A DNA stretch of 64,000 nucleotides from Eggerthella sinensis (GCF_003339815.1 NZ_PPTT01000002.1:62001-126000); one strand, 5' to 3'; counted from the first letter of the stretch, positions 16,964 to 25,686 are shown. The notes: generated from the letters alone by a model not told the origin. Numbers and translations: made by a program.

Positions 16964-19252
16964 TTACAGGATCTCCTCGGCGGCGTTTTCGACGGCGCCC
17001 GCGTTCTCGACGACGTCCTCAACCGCATCCTCGCCGAGCTTCTCCACGTCTTCCTTCACGCGGTCGACGCCCTTTTCGGCAAGCTCGATCTTATCTTCTT
17101 CGCCCTCGGACAGCTTGCGCTTCGCACCGCGACGCCCGAGCGTGGCAACCAGGATGCCGGCCATGAGCAGGCCGAAGCCAATCCACACTTCCGAGATGAG
17201 CGGGTTCACGCGCACGTCCATGGAGAAGTCGCCGTCCTCGTTCACGCCACGGTACACCACGAACAGGTCCTCCGTGGGGAACGAGATGACGCTCGCCACG
17301 AGCTTCTGCTGCTGCGTGGACTGGACGAACTGCACGGTGGGGCTCACGGCACCCACGAATTCGCCGTTCTTGTACACGTCGAAGTTCACCGTGTACATGA
17401 TGTCGTCGTCGTTGGCCTGCGGCTCGATGCTGTTGCCGGTGTAGCGCAGCTCGAAGTCCTGGATGACGAACGGCTCGGAGGCCGTGTCGGACTCCGCATC
17501 GTACTTCACGTAGCCGGTCTTCTCGGTCACGTACATGGACGAGCCGATGAGGCCCACGAGGATGACGGCCATGCCCAGGTGAGCGATGAAGCCGCCGAAC
17601 GTGGACGCGCGGTTCACCAGCATGCCCCAACCAGCGGCCAGCACGTTGCCGCCGTGGCCCTTCTGGTAGCCGCGGATGGCGCGACCCAGCATGAACAGCG
17701 AGTTGAAGAACAGGAGGCTGGCCACGAGCAGGCCCACCACGGCCACGCCGTTGTAGTACCACGACGGACCCTGCTCCAAGAGACCCTCGGCCTCAGTGCC
17801 GCCCGCCGCCAGGATGGCGTCGTAGCTGGGCAACAGGTAGGTGATGAAGTAGAACAGCAGCACGGCGAACAGCACGATGGCGCAGATGCCCGGAATGCGG
17901 GCGCGCTTCCAGAACTGCTTGCCCTCGGTGCGGCCCCACGAAAGCAGGGGGCAGACGGCCAGGATGGCCAGGTAGATCACGCCGAGGGGGCGCGCGATGG
18001 CGTTGTAGGTGCCCGCGGACACCGTCTGGCCGCCGAAGGGCAGCTGCGACGGCAGCGCCGACGACACGGTGAGGTACGCCAGCAGCACGGCGAACACGAT
18101 CATGATGACGTTGTTGAAGTAGTACGCGGCATCCTTCGACAGCATGTTCTCCACGTCGTCGACGCCCGAGTCGGACGGGCCGAAGCTCTTCCAACGCACG
18201 ATGAGGCCCACGATGCCGGCCAGGATGGACGCACCGATGAGCACGCCGAACAGCGCGAGCGACACCGGGTCGCCCTCAAATGCGTGCACCGACTGCACGA
18301 GGCCCGAGCGGGAGATGAACGTGCCCACGATGACGAACGCGAACGTCAGGCACGCGCACATCACCGACCAGCGCTTGAACGCGCCGCGCTGACGGTACAC
18401 GGTGAAGCTGTGGATGAGCGCCACGCCGACGATCCACGACAGCAAGCTGGCGTTCTCGACGGGGTCCCAACCCCAGTAGCCGCCCCAGCCGAGCACGACG
18501 TAGGCCCACACGGCACCGAGGCCGATGCCCACGCCCAAGAAAAGCCAGGAGAACAGGGTGTAGCGCTGCGAGCGCACGACCCACTCCTTGGAGGAGTCGT
18601 TCACGATGATGGCCGCGATGGCGTACGCGAACGGGATGGTGAGGCCTGCGTAGCCCACGAACAGGGTGGGCGGATGGATGGCCATGGCCCAGTGCTCGAG
18701 GAGCGTGTTCATGCCCCAGAGCGCCGCCTCGCCGCGCAGGTTGCCCGAGCCGTCGAAGTACTTGGCAGCGGTAGCCGTGAACGGCATGTTGCTCTCGGAG
18801 AACAGCAGCACGCCCACGAACGCGGCCAGCACGAGCTGGGACACGAGCAGCGCCATGGAGTCGAGCTTGCGCCCGCGCTTCATGTTGCGAACGGCCACCA
18901 CCGAGTTGAACACGGCGATGAGCCACGCCCAGAACAGCAGCGAGCCCTCGCGGCCGGCCCACAGGCCCGACAGCTTGTACAGCCAGGCGAGTTCGCTCGC
19001 CGAGTCGCTGTGGTAGCGCACCACGTACTCGATGCTCGTATCGCCCGTCATGAAGCAGTACACCAGAATGCCGCAGCACACGGTGAGGCCCACCATGGAA
19101 AGGAGGACGGCAATGTGCCCGCCCCAGGTGAGCGTTTCGCCCACGCCGCCCGGCTTCTTGCGGGACAGCACGGCCCCGGCAATCAGGCACACGACGGATA
19201 CCGCTACGCCCGCAAACGCGACGAGCAGTCCGATCAAACCTATTGTTGGCAT
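16964..19252 (-). CDS. ccmF: Cytochrome c haem lyase CcmF
   Basis: CcmF transfers haem from CcmE to apocytochromes. The 762-residue protein has many membrane helices, the WWD-type motif VVLGWGGYWGWDPVENASLLSW near residue 252, and haem-ligand motifs LLEHWAMAIHPPTLFVGY near 185. A large outer domain near residues 590-690 (FELRYTGNSIEPQANDDDIM) is usual. The tail after residue 715 is unusually charged and repetitive (EEDKIELAEKGVDRVKEDVEK), like a coiled coil. No CcmH or CcmG gene accompanies it in the window. Confidence 0.92.
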   Translation of the reverse strand: MPTIGLIGLLVAFAGVAVSVVCLIAGAVLSRKKPGGVGETLTWGGHIAVLLSMVGLTVCCGILVYCFMTGDTSIEYVVRYHSDSASELAWLYKLSGLWAGREGSLLFWAWLIAVFNSVVAVRNMKRGRKLDSMALLVSQLVLAAFVGVLLFSESNMPFTATAAKYFDGSGNLRGEAALWGMNTLLEHWAMAIHPPTLFVGYAGLTIPFAYAIAAIIVNDSSKEWVVRSQRYTLFSWLFLGVGIGLGAVWAYVVLGWGGYWGWDPVENASLLSWIVGVALIHSFTVYRQRGAFKRWSVMCACLTFAFVIVGTFISRSGLVQSVHAFEGDPVSLALFGVLIGASILAGIVGLIVRWKSFGPSDSGVDDVENMLSKDAAYYFNNVIMIVFAVLLAYLTVSSALPSQLPFGGQTVSAGTYNAIARPLGVIYLAILAVCPLLSWGRTEGKQFWKRARIPGICAIVLFAVLLFYFITYLLPSYDAILAAGGTEAEGLLEQGPSWYYNGVAVVGLLVASLLFFNSLFMLGRAIRGYQKGHGGNVLAAGWGMLVNRASTFGGFIAHLGMAVILVGLIGSSMYVTEKTGYVKYDAESDTASEPFVIQDFELRYTGNSIEPQANDDDIMYTVNFDVYKNGEFVGAVSPTVQFVQSTQQQKLVASVISFPTEDLFVVYRGVNEDGDFSMDVRVNPLISEVWIGFGLLMAGILVATLGRRGAKRKLSEGEEDKIELAEKGVDRVKEDVEKLGEDAVEDVVENAGAVENAAEEIL

Positions 19253-19307
19253 CTACTAATCCTTTCGGGGGCGGCGCGAGGCCGCCCTTCATTTCTTTGG
19301 GAGCGAC

Positions 19308-19973
19308 TTAGCCCTCGAGGGCCACGTCGGTCGCGGCGAACTTGCCCTGCGCGTTCATGGAGCCGGTCAGAACGAGCGCGGAGCCGTCCTTCACCTCGTC
19401 CGAGATCGCGTCGCTGAACTCCACGGCAAGCTCTTCGCCGTTGTCGGGATCGACGAGCACGAAGCGATCGCCCTCGCCGGCCGCCTTCAGCGTGCCGTCC
19501 TTCACCACGCCGGACACCTTCACCGGCTTGTCGACCACTTCGTCGCCGTATCCCGTCAACTGGGAAACCGTGAGCGCATCCGTGGCGTTCTCGTACTTGG
19601 ACGGGCACTTCGTCACGAGCTCGGTGGCGTTCAGCACGCCGTCCTGCCCGACCTTGCCCGTGCAAATAGCCGTCACGTCGTTGCCGAACGTGGCGGACAC
19701 GCCACCTTCGAAGCGCACGTGGAGCTGCTGGGTCATGTCTCCTTGCGGGTCGTAGATATCGAACGTCAGCACGTCGTTTTCCGTCTTGAACGAGTTTTCA
19801 ACGACGTTGCCGCTCACTTGTATTTTCTGGTCCGCATAGTTCCCCGTTGCAGCCTCCGCCACCGACACGGTCTTTGCTGAGCTCGTGCCGCCGACGACGG
19901 CCAGAATAACCACCAGCACGATGACGATGATGCCGGTCACCACAACCATGCGGCGCTTCGTTTTCGCGTTCAC
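19308..19973 (-). CDS. ccmE: Variant haem chaperone CcmE with CxxxY motif and a second OB-like domain
   Basis: CcmE carries haem from CcmABC to CcmF. The 221-residue protein has an N-terminal membrane anchor (MVVVTGIIVIVLVVILAVVGG) and an OB-fold of about residues 35-120 (IQVSGNVVENSF, VRFEGGVSATFGND). In the usual protein haem binds a histidine in HxxxY. Here the motif is C123-P-S-K-Y127, the cysteine form known from Desulfovibrio and archaea. A further ~90 residues repeat the OB pattern (PVKVSGVVKDGTLK, VLTGSMNAQGKFAATDVALEG), so the protein looks duplicated. It is the first gene of the ccm operon. Confidence 0.85.
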   Translation of the reverse strand: MNAKTKRRMVVVTGIIVIVLVVILAVVGGTSSAKTVSVAEAATGNYADQKIQVSGNVVENSFKTENDVLTFDIYDPQGDMTQQLHVRFEGGVSATFGNDVTAICTGKVGQDGVLNATELVTKCPSKYENATDALTVSQLTGYGDEVVDKPVKVSGVVKDGTLKAAGEGDRFVLVDPDNGEELAVEFSDAISDEVKDGSALVLTGSMNAQGKFAATDVALEG

Positions 19974-20136
19974 GCTCGCCTCCTTATTCGTCTCTCTCCA
20001 AACGCCATTTTCACGTACCTCAAAGTTCCGAGGAGCGCAATGGCACGGAATTCAAAGATTCACCATGCGTACCGCGCCATGCACCCTATTCCGGGAGTTC
20101 AAAGCTACCATTTCGTTCTTCGGACCTTTGACAAAA

Positions 20137-20176
20137 GGAGCCCGTCCAAGCGTATTCATGCGCTTCGGCGGGCTCC
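20137..20176 (-). terminator. Terminator after nrfH
   Basis: GGAGCCCGcC and its complement flank a 7-base loop and are followed by TTTTGT on the minus strand. It separates nrfH from the ccm operon. Confidence 0.7.
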
Positions 20177-20232
20177 CTCTTGCTTATTTGGTTCTTTGCT
20201 CGCGAACGAGCGGGTGCTGATTGCTTGGTAGC

Positions 20233-20928
20233 TTACGCCGCCGAAAGCTTGTTGGCCTCGGCAACCGTCAGCCAGCCCTCGGGCACTTCAGCTTCGCTAT
20301 GGCACTGCGTGCAGTACATAACGGAAGCGCGGTGCGCCTTGTGGCATTCGCTGCAGGCGATCTCGCCGTGCTGCGCCACGTGAGGATTGAACTCCATGTC
20401 GGCCGTAGCCTTCTGAAGATCCTCGCGCGTCAAGTTGTGGCAGCTCTCGTTCAGGCAGAACGCGTCATCTTCGATGCCGCGAGCCTCCGTCAGCATCTCC
20501 GTGTCACGCTCTTCGAGCGGATACACGTAGTTGCCGGTGACCCAGTTCATGCCTTCGGACATCTGCTCGCTCAACGTCGGAACGTGGCAGCTCAGGCAAT
20601 CCTCGCCCTGGTCCTTGTGCACAACGGCCATCATGGAGCTGGAGTTCGCAACTTCGTTGCCCCACTTGTCAACGCCAGGCTGGCCCGCTTCCTGCTCGTA
20701 CGTCGTCAGATACGGATCCATCGGCGTGTGGCAAATAGCGGAACAGAAGCTCGGCTGCTCGTGCCAAACCCAGAAGCCGGCACCGGCTGCAATCAAAACA
20801 ACCACAACGACGCCTACGACGATCGGCCACTTCTTTCCCTTTTTCTTGGGAGCGGCTTCCTTGGTCGTAGAGTCATCGGATGCAGTTGCCTCAGTGGCGG
20901 CTTCCACTTTGGTTTCCTCTTCGCTCAT
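20233..20928 (-). CDS. nrfH: NrfH/NapC-type multihaem quinol dehydrogenase with unusual haem motifs
   Basis: The 231-residue membrane-anchored cytochrome passes electrons from menaquinol to NrfA. An N-terminal Ser/Glu/Lys-rich tail precedes one helix (PIVVGVVVVVLIAAGAGFWVW). Five haem sites are visible: C62SAIC66H (CX3CH), C111LSCH, C158LNESCH (CX4CH), C192SECH and C206TQCH. Two of the five do not have the standard two-residue spacing. The first site is followed by TPMDPY, echoing the methionine-linked first haem of NrfH. It lies between nrfA and the ccm operon. A NapC/NirT relative feeding another reductase is the alternative. Confidence 0.8.
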   Translation of the reverse strand: MSEEETKVEAATEATASDDSTTKEAAPKKKGKKWPIVVGVVVVVLIAAGAGFWVWHEQPSFCSAICHTPMDPYLTTYEQEAGQPGVDKWGNEVANSSSMMAVVHKDQGEDCLSCHVPTLSEQMSEGMNWVTGNYVYPLEERDTEMLTEARGIEDDAFCLNESCHNLTREDLQKATADMEFNPHVAQHGEIACSECHKAHRASVMYCTQCHSEAEVPEGWLTVAEANKLSAA

Positions 20929-21163
20929 GCTCTTTAACCCCCTTTCGTGTTTTCTCGTCTTGCATTCCCGTCGTCTCCGTTACAGATAGGCATCGATTTC
21001 GCTGCCAAACGGAAACACAAGCACTTTACCACATGCATACTAGCCTTGAACCGACAAAAAACCTATCACCCATTTGGGGGGAATTAGCCCGGATTGCCCC
21101 TGTTTTTCGTGTGATACCGGCTATTTTTGGCGGTTTTATGCAAACGTTCCCAAAAATGCGCAA

Positions 21164-21193
21164 GGGAGGAGGAAGCTTGAGCTCCCCCCTCCC
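21164..21193 (-). terminator. Hairpin after nrfA
   Basis: A 14-base imperfect stem (12 pairs) with a 2-base loop lies about 30 bases past the nrfA stop. An ATTTTTGGG stretch follows on the minus strand. Confidence 0.45.
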
Positions 21194-21225
21194 GCTGCGC
21201 GTCGGAGAGACCGGTAGGTTATCGA

Positions 21226-22494
21226 CTAGAGCTGTGCCAGAGCCTCGTCCACAGCAGCCTCGGACTTGTCGAGCGTGTCCTGAGCGAGTGCGGAATTGTG
21301 CGCGCCGTCGCTGTTCTCAACCATGACCCAGTCCCAATAGAACTGCGAGGTGCGGTTGAGCTCGCGGAGAGCGTTCAGCTCGTCGTCGCTCTTCGAACCG
21401 TCGGCCACAGCGGCCGCCAGCTTGTTGTTCAGGTCGACGAGCTTGTCGCCGATGCTGTTCACGCGGTCGATAGCCTTGGTCTGATTGGCCTTGACCTCAG
21501 CCTTGATGTCCTTGTGGCACTTGGAGCAGTCGTTGGCGATGAGCTCTTCGTTCTCGAGCGGGCTCGTCCAATTGTGGCTCTTGTACTCGGTGCCGCTTTC
21601 GCTCTTGGCGTCAGCCATGTGGCAGTCAGAGCAGCTGTAGCCCTGCTTGGCCATCGGGGAGCCCTCGCCGCCGTACACCGTCTCGAACTCGGGGTGCTGC
21701 ACCTTGATCTGCTCGGTGCCGTTGTCCGGGTTCGTGTGGTCGACGTAGCGCTTGCCGCCGGTCAGGCCGTTCTCGATAGCCAGAACCTTCTCCGGCGTGG
21801 CCTCGGCGAGACCGCTCCACGGGTTCTCGGCAGCCTTGTTCTCACCGGGGAAGAAGTACTCGTTGTGGCACTGGCCGCAGGACATGGCGCCCTCGGGCAG
21901 CTGCGACGCGTCGTCGCCCACAGCGTTCACAAAGAACTGGCGAATGGCAACCGTGCCGTCCTTCGGGGTGTTCTCATGGCAGTCATAGCAGCTGATGGGC
22001 TCGGAAACCTGAGCTTCCATCTCGTGGATGTCGGACGTGTTGAGCGTCGGGTCGGCATCCTGCTTGAGGATGAACTCGGACGACTTGCACGTCAGGCAGT
22101 TGGCCGTCTTGGGGTTACGGCCGGTCTCGCTGATGTCCTTGAGCGCGTAGGTGTGACCGTTCGGCTCGTTGTAGTACTTGGAGAACGCGGAACCCGCCCA
22201 GATCGTCTTGATCTGCGGGTAGATCTCGGTGTAGTCGCCCGGATCCGTGTTGTCGTTGTTCTCCATGTAGGTGGCGTACTCGTCAGGATAGATATCCTTC
22301 CACGCTTCCGCCGTGATGATTCCGTTCTCATTCGGGGCCGGCATCTGCACCTGCGTTGCCGGTTCCTTGCTATCCGTGCTCTCGTCTTTCGTTTGATTGC
22401 TGGGCGTACATGCCGCCAAGCCCATGATCAGAACGCAGACGCTAGCGAGGGAAAGCCACATTCCTGCTTTTTTGTTTGTAAGCATAGCCTTCAT
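21226..22494 (-). CDS. nrfA: Pentahaem ammonia-forming cytochrome c nitrite reductase NrfA
   Basis: NrfA reduces nitrite to ammonium with six electrons outside the membrane. The 422-residue protein has a lipoprotein signal ending LAAC29. It has the diagnostic lysine-ligated active-site haem C133LTCK137 and four CX2CH sites (C169YDCH, C206GQCH, C288SDCH, C323SKCH). A C-terminal helix bundle (AIDRVNSIGDKLVDLNNKL) is typical of the dimer interface. Instead of a free soluble enzyme it is probably lipid-anchored, as suits a cell without an outer membrane. The ATG at 22494 follows AGGGAGGAG. nrfH is next downstream. Confidence 0.93.
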   Translation of the reverse strand: MKAMLTNKKAGMWLSLASVCVLIMGLAACTPSNQTKDESTDSKEPATQVQMPAPNENGIITAEAWKDIYPDEYATYMENNDNTDPGDYTEIYPQIKTIWAGSAFSKYYNEPNGHTYALKDISETGRNPKTANCLTCKSSEFILKQDADPTLNTSDIHEMEAQVSEPISCYDCHENTPKDGTVAIRQFFVNAVGDDASQLPEGAMSCGQCHNEYFFPGENKAAENPWSGLAEATPEKVLAIENGLTGGKRYVDHTNPDNGTEQIKVQHPEFETVYGGEGSPMAKQGYSCSDCHMADAKSESGTEYKSHNWTSPLENEELIANDCSKCHKDIKAEVKANQTKAIDRVNSIGDKLVDLNNKLAAAVADGSKSDDELNALRELNRTSQFYWDWVMVENSDGAHNSALAQDTLDKSEAAVDEALAQL

Positions 22495-22678
22495 TCAAGC
22501 ATCTCCTCCCTTTGCGATCTCTTAGCGATCTAGTCGATCTCTCCTTCATGAAATATACACTTTTCACGATGGAAGGATGACCTCGCAGCTTCGCGTGAGG
22601 GAATCCCGACCAGCAACATAGGGAAAAACCCTAGCTAACTATGCGCAGGTCAGCATGGAAGGGAGGGGTGGGTGGCGC

Positions 22679-23746
22679 TCATCTTCGCAGCTTTCGAAGA
22701 AACGAATCCCATGTGTCAAGACGTGCGACAAATGAACTCTGCTCGAATGTTGTTCGAAACGTACTATCTCGATAGTCATCTTTATCTCTACCGCCAATGA
22801 CGGAGAAATGGCAATTAATATCTTTGGCCGGATCGACCCCCAGAGATTCTAATGGTCCAACAAATGCATTATGCGCGGAATGCCCGCTCTCAGCGCGAAT
22901 CCTGACGTCATGGACGTGCTTTCGAAAATCTGCATAGTTTCGCTCTATCCACAGCTTCCGTTTCTGAAGCTGCGTTATCGCTTTGGAGATTTCCGCATTT
23001 TGTTGTTCATAGTGACCTCGGGCGGTCAGATTGAAATTAGCTCCCTTTACCTCTATGATCCAAACATCCATTCTTGAGGTACCACTGAAAACAACGAAGT
23101 CGGCAAACCCTGTATCGCCGATCGGAAATTCCGAGAAACAAATGTACTCGTCTTGCGGATATGCATACACTTCCCCGAAAAACGAAAGATCTGATTTTAG
23201 GAAGCTCTGCAAAGCTCTCTCATTCGCACCGGAACACACGAGCGACTCAAGCTCCTCTTTCGACTTCTGCTGATCGACAATCTGACGCAATCGACAATTC
23301 AGGACATGGTCTTGATAGATATCGAGCCCGAAACGAGGATTGATCTCGTTTCGCATCGACACGAGTTGTTTTTGAAGCTGAGGGATATCCGAAGTCGCCG
23401 TAAGGAACTCAGCATCATTGCAGCCAAGTAGAGCGAATGCCCTTTCATTGGAAATAGTAATCCAATTCGTACGCTCGCCAAAAGTCACGATCGAGAACTC
23501 TTGAGGGTGTTTTTCGTAGTGCTCGACAATCATCGGAGCCGGGACGACTATGCGACCCTGTTCGCGCAATTGTTCCATGATGCCCTCAATGCTGTTCGTT
23601 ACGGAAGGTCCCGTGTTATCCAAGCCTAGATCCGTTATGACAACATAGACGTGCTCGCCATTCGCAAATAGCCTCACCCTACACAAACCGAGACTTGCGA
23701 AGCCGCTTCTCCTCTTAAACTTGAAAATGAAATCACTAAGTTTCAT
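22679..23746 (-). CDS. Shedu-like (DUF4263) nuclease-domain protein
   Basis: The 355-residue protein ends in a PD-(D/E)xK-type nuclease domain like that of Shedu anti-phage proteins: NERALQSFLKSDLSFFG near 175, then D216 in GFADFVVF, E232-V-K234 in WIIEVKGAN, and NAEISKAITQLQKRK. The N-terminal ~115 residues (VYVVITDLGLDNTGPSVTNSIEG) form a separate domain seen fused to various proteins. The gene is visibly more AT-rich than its neighbours and stands alone, consistent with acquisition by transfer. It probably cleaves nucleic acid when triggered. The start at 23746 follows AGGAGGCG. Defence function is inferred from the domain only. Confidence 0.7.
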   Translation of the reverse strand: MKLSDFIFKFKRRSGFASLGLCRVRLFANGEHVYVVITDLGLDNTGPSVTNSIEGIMEQLREQGRIVVPAPMIVEHYEKHPQEFSIVTFGERTNWITISNERAFALLGCNDAEFLTATSDIPQLQKQLVSMRNEINPRFGLDIYQDHVLNCRLRQIVDQQKSKEELESLVCSGANERALQSFLKSDLSFFGEVYAYPQDEYICFSEFPIGDTGFADFVVFSGTSRMDVWIIEVKGANFNLTARGHYEQQNAEISKAITQLQKRKLWIERNYADFRKHVHDVRIRAESGHSAHNAFVGPLESLGVDPAKDINCHFSVIGGRDKDDYRDSTFRTTFEQSSFVARLDTWDSFLRKLRR

Positions 23747-23892
23747 ATAGTCGCCTCCTAAAAGGATGGTGTACCAACTATATACAACTTCAACGACAAC
23801 CTACCCGATGAATTGGGCCTTCCTGTAACGGAGGAAATTGTATTGCCCAAAACGTTTATAATGGTTCTGACACACTATGAATGAGACACACA

Positions 23893-24324
23893 CTATTCAT
23901 GCTTTATAATAGGTCCCTGGCCGACGACGAAATCGCCCTCGTAGTAGCGTTTGCGGATGAGCGCGGATTCCTCGATCCAGGCTTCGATGCCGTTGGACTT
24001 CATCCTGCACAGGTTGTACACCTTCATGTTGTGCGGGTAGTCGGCTCCCTTTTCGGTAGGGGCCAGCAACCCACAGGGGAAATCGTCGCACTCGAAGCAG
24101 TAGGTCACGCCCTTCTCCTCGACGCATGCCCACGTTGCGCAATCGCCTTGCGCCCAGTAGCACTTCCCGTGCTCGCCCCGACAACCTTTGCAGCCGACTT
24201 CCTCGATTGAGAGCGCAAGCCGTTCGGCTTCTTCCCGCTTGAACTCGTCGGTGAGGTTCGTTTCGAACCAACTGCAGTTGAAGCAATCCAACCCACAAGG
24301 CGCAATGTGGTCCCTCTTGTCCAT
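23893..24324 (-). CDS. DUF3795-type cysteine-rich protein
   Basis: The 143-residue protein has the DUF3795 pattern: an N-terminal IAPCGLDCFNCSWF, then CKGCRGEHGKCYWAQGDCATWACVEEKG and YCFECDDFPCGLL. The many cysteines suggest bound metal, but the function of the family is not established. The ATG at 24324 is chosen over a GTG three codons earlier because GGGGGAG sits eight bases before it. It has no obvious operon partner. Confidence 0.75.
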   Translation of the reverse strand: MDKRDHIAPCGLDCFNCSWFETNLTDEFKREEAERLALSIEEVGCKGCRGEHGKCYWAQGDCATWACVEEKGVTYCFECDDFPCGLLAPTEKGADYPHNMKVYNLCRMKSNGIEAWIEESALIRKRYYEGDFVVGQGPIIKHE

Positions 24325-24434
24325 GTTCGGCACTCCCCCGCGTTCATCGGTTGTTTATCAGGTTGGATTGATTATACGCGCTGCATCTTTGACATTCCGG
24401 GAGTTTTAACCGGCGAGCGCTATCGGAAAACGCA

Positions 24435-24468
24435 AATCGGGCCGGAAGCGATGGCTTCCGGCCCGATT
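24435..24468 (-). terminator. Strong hairpin after tRNA-Ala
   Basis: A perfect 15-base stem (AATCGGGCCGGAAGC with its complement, loop GATG) lies just past the tRNA 3' end. Confidence 0.75.
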
Positions 24469-24476
24469 GAATTTCG

Positions 24477-24552
24477 TGGTGGAGATGAAGGGATTCGAAC
24501 CCTCGACCCCCACGTTGCGAACGTGGTGCTCTCCCAGCTGAGCTACATCCCC
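24477..24552 (-). tRNA. tRNA-Ala (CGC)
   Basis: The 76-base gene folds into a full cloverleaf. The acceptor stem GGGGATG pairs with CATCTCC, the D arm contains AGCTCAGCTGGGAGAGC, and the anticodon stem CCACG/CGTGG holds loop TTCGCAA with anticodon CGC. The T arm is GAGGGTTCGAATCCC-like. The CCA end is encoded (24477-24479). Confidence 0.95.
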
Positions 24553-24655
24553 ACGAATATGTGCGCTTGAAGCGCGGTTGGTTATTTTCCCTGTATTGGG
24601 GCCATTTGTCAAATGGCAATTGGCGACGATCCGCTAAATATACACGAAGGAGTAA

Positions 24656-24910
24656 TTATTCGTCCTCTTCATCGTCGAAATCGAGGAACATGGCGTCAGC
24701 CTCGGCAGCGGAGACGTGCTTGAGAATGTCGCCTGGTTGGCATTTAAGAACCTCGCACAACATGTCGAGCGTGGAGAAACGGACCGCCTTGATTTTGCCG
24801 GTTTTGATGCGCGACAGGTTCACGTTGGTGATTCCCACTTTGTCGGCGAGATCGTTGAGCGAAATATGTCGATCGGCCATAACCTCGTCGAGATGGAGAA
24901 CGATAGGCAT
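24656..24910 (-). CDS. XRE/YozG-type helix-turn-helix regulator (84 aa)
   Basis: The protein is a single compact helix-turn-helix domain: ISLNDLADKVGITNVNLSRIKTGKIKAVRF, then LDMLCEVLKCQPGDIL. It ends in an acidic tail (DFDDEEDE). Proteins of this kind usually form a two-gene unit with a DUF2975 membrane protein, which is encoded just upstream here and ends ten bases before the ATG at 24910. An AGGTGG ribosome site overlaps the gap. It may sense the state of its membrane partner. Confidence 0.85.
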   Translation of the reverse strand: MPIVLHLDEVMADRHISLNDLADKVGITNVNLSRIKTGKIKAVRFSTLDMLCEVLKCQPGDILKHVSAAEADAMFLDFDDEEDE

Positions 24911-24920
24911 CTGCATCCAC

Positions 24921-25466
24921 CTAGAGCGTCTCGTCCGAGAACTCTTGGAGAAGGACGCCATATTTGAAGACAAAAGAGAACGAAAACACAATAGCTGCTG
25001 CAATGATCGGCGTAAAGTTGATCGGGATAACCGTCTTCGCAGTAATGGACGTATAGCCCAATCCGAGATTATCAAATCGAGTGAATGGAGTGCTTGCAGA
25101 AGCAACAAGGTCGACTATCGCATACAGTACAAGCATAGCGGACACAATTCGCAATCGCTTGACCTGCGTCATCGTAAACGGCGATTCGCCTTTTGCGGCA
25201 TCCGAGAACATTCCAATTAGGACAAGAAAGATTGAAGCCGCAATAGCTCCATATACGATGCAAAGAATAGCACTGAGCACGCTAACGTTATTGACCACAT
25301 CGAAAGCGCCTGGATTAACAAGAGAATAAAGGGTTGCAGCAGAAGCGGCAACCCAGCCTAAGCAAAAGACAACGAACAAAACTTTCATAGCAGAGCATAG
25401 AAACTTGCATACTTTTCGAACTTTGATCAGCGAACTGCTTGTCTCTTCTGCTTCCTCGGTTGACAT
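24921..25466 (-). CDS. DUF2975-type four-helix membrane protein
   Basis: The 181-residue protein has four hydrophobic segments (for example VLFVVFCLGWVAASAATLYSLV) and the conserved FTMTQVKRLRIVSAMLVLYA loop of the DUF2975 family. It forms an operon with the XRE regulator at 24656. Function in the family is unknown; the pairing suggests membrane-linked regulation. The ATG at 25466 follows a GGGGGCGGA site. Base composition is lower in GC than the core genes. Confidence 0.75.
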   Translation of the reverse strand: MSTEEAEETSSSLIKVRKVCKFLCSAMKVLFVVFCLGWVAASAATLYSLVNPGAFDVVNNVSVLSAILCIVYGAIAASIFLVLIGMFSDAAKGESPFTMTQVKRLRIVSAMLVLYAIVDLVASASTPFTRFDNLGLGYTSITAKTVIPINFTPIIAAAIVFSFSFVFKYGVLLQEFSDETL

Positions 25467-25542
25467 TCCGCCCCCTAACTAGCCCTATTGAATAACCAAA
25501 TGATAGCATTTGAAGGGCAAGGTTTAGTTTGAGGATCGAATA

Positions 25543-25571
25543 AGGCCTCTTTCGAGAAACGAGAGAGGCCT
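25543..25571 (-). terminator. Hairpin after the peptide gene
   Basis: AGGCCTCTCTC pairs with its near-complement GAAAGAGGCCT and TTATTCG follows on the minus strand. It closes the maturase/peptide unit before the DUF2975 gene. Confidence 0.6.
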
Positions 25572-25597
25572 GGCCATAGGTTAAAGGAAACGAGCAC

Positions 25598-25681
25598 TCA
25601 GAAGCCGGGTGCAATGCAGATATCACCCCAACCAATCACAGGGCAAATCGTGCGCGGTTCCGCTTCGCTATAAAACAGCAT
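25598..25681 (-). CDS. Candidate RiPP precursor peptide (27 aa)
   Basis: A 27-residue peptide starts at ATG 25681 with an optimal AAAGGAGGTGA site. Its N-terminal half (MLFYSEAEPRTI) is leader-like and its C-terminal half CPVIGWGDICIAPGF carries Cys13, Trp18, Asp20 and Cys22. The stop codon TGA of the radical SAM/SPASM maturase is part of this peptide's ribosome site, and five bases separate stop and start, so translation is coupled. Small size, cysteine/aromatic content and tight linkage to a SPASM enzyme are typical of peptides that are crosslinked after synthesis. I do not recognise a known class. A chance short frame is unlikely given the ribosome site and placement. Confidence 0.65.
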   Translation of the reverse strand: MLFYSEAEPRTICPVIGWGDICIAPGF

Positions 25682-25686
25682 ATTGT

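Noticed and set aside
17579-19417. 612-codon plus-strand frame
   Set aside because: Antisense of ccmF; the real gene has membrane helices and WWD motifs.
24477-24552. tRNA-Ala as an integration site for the accessory stretch
   Set aside because: No integrase and no direct repeat of the tRNA 3' end were found nearby.
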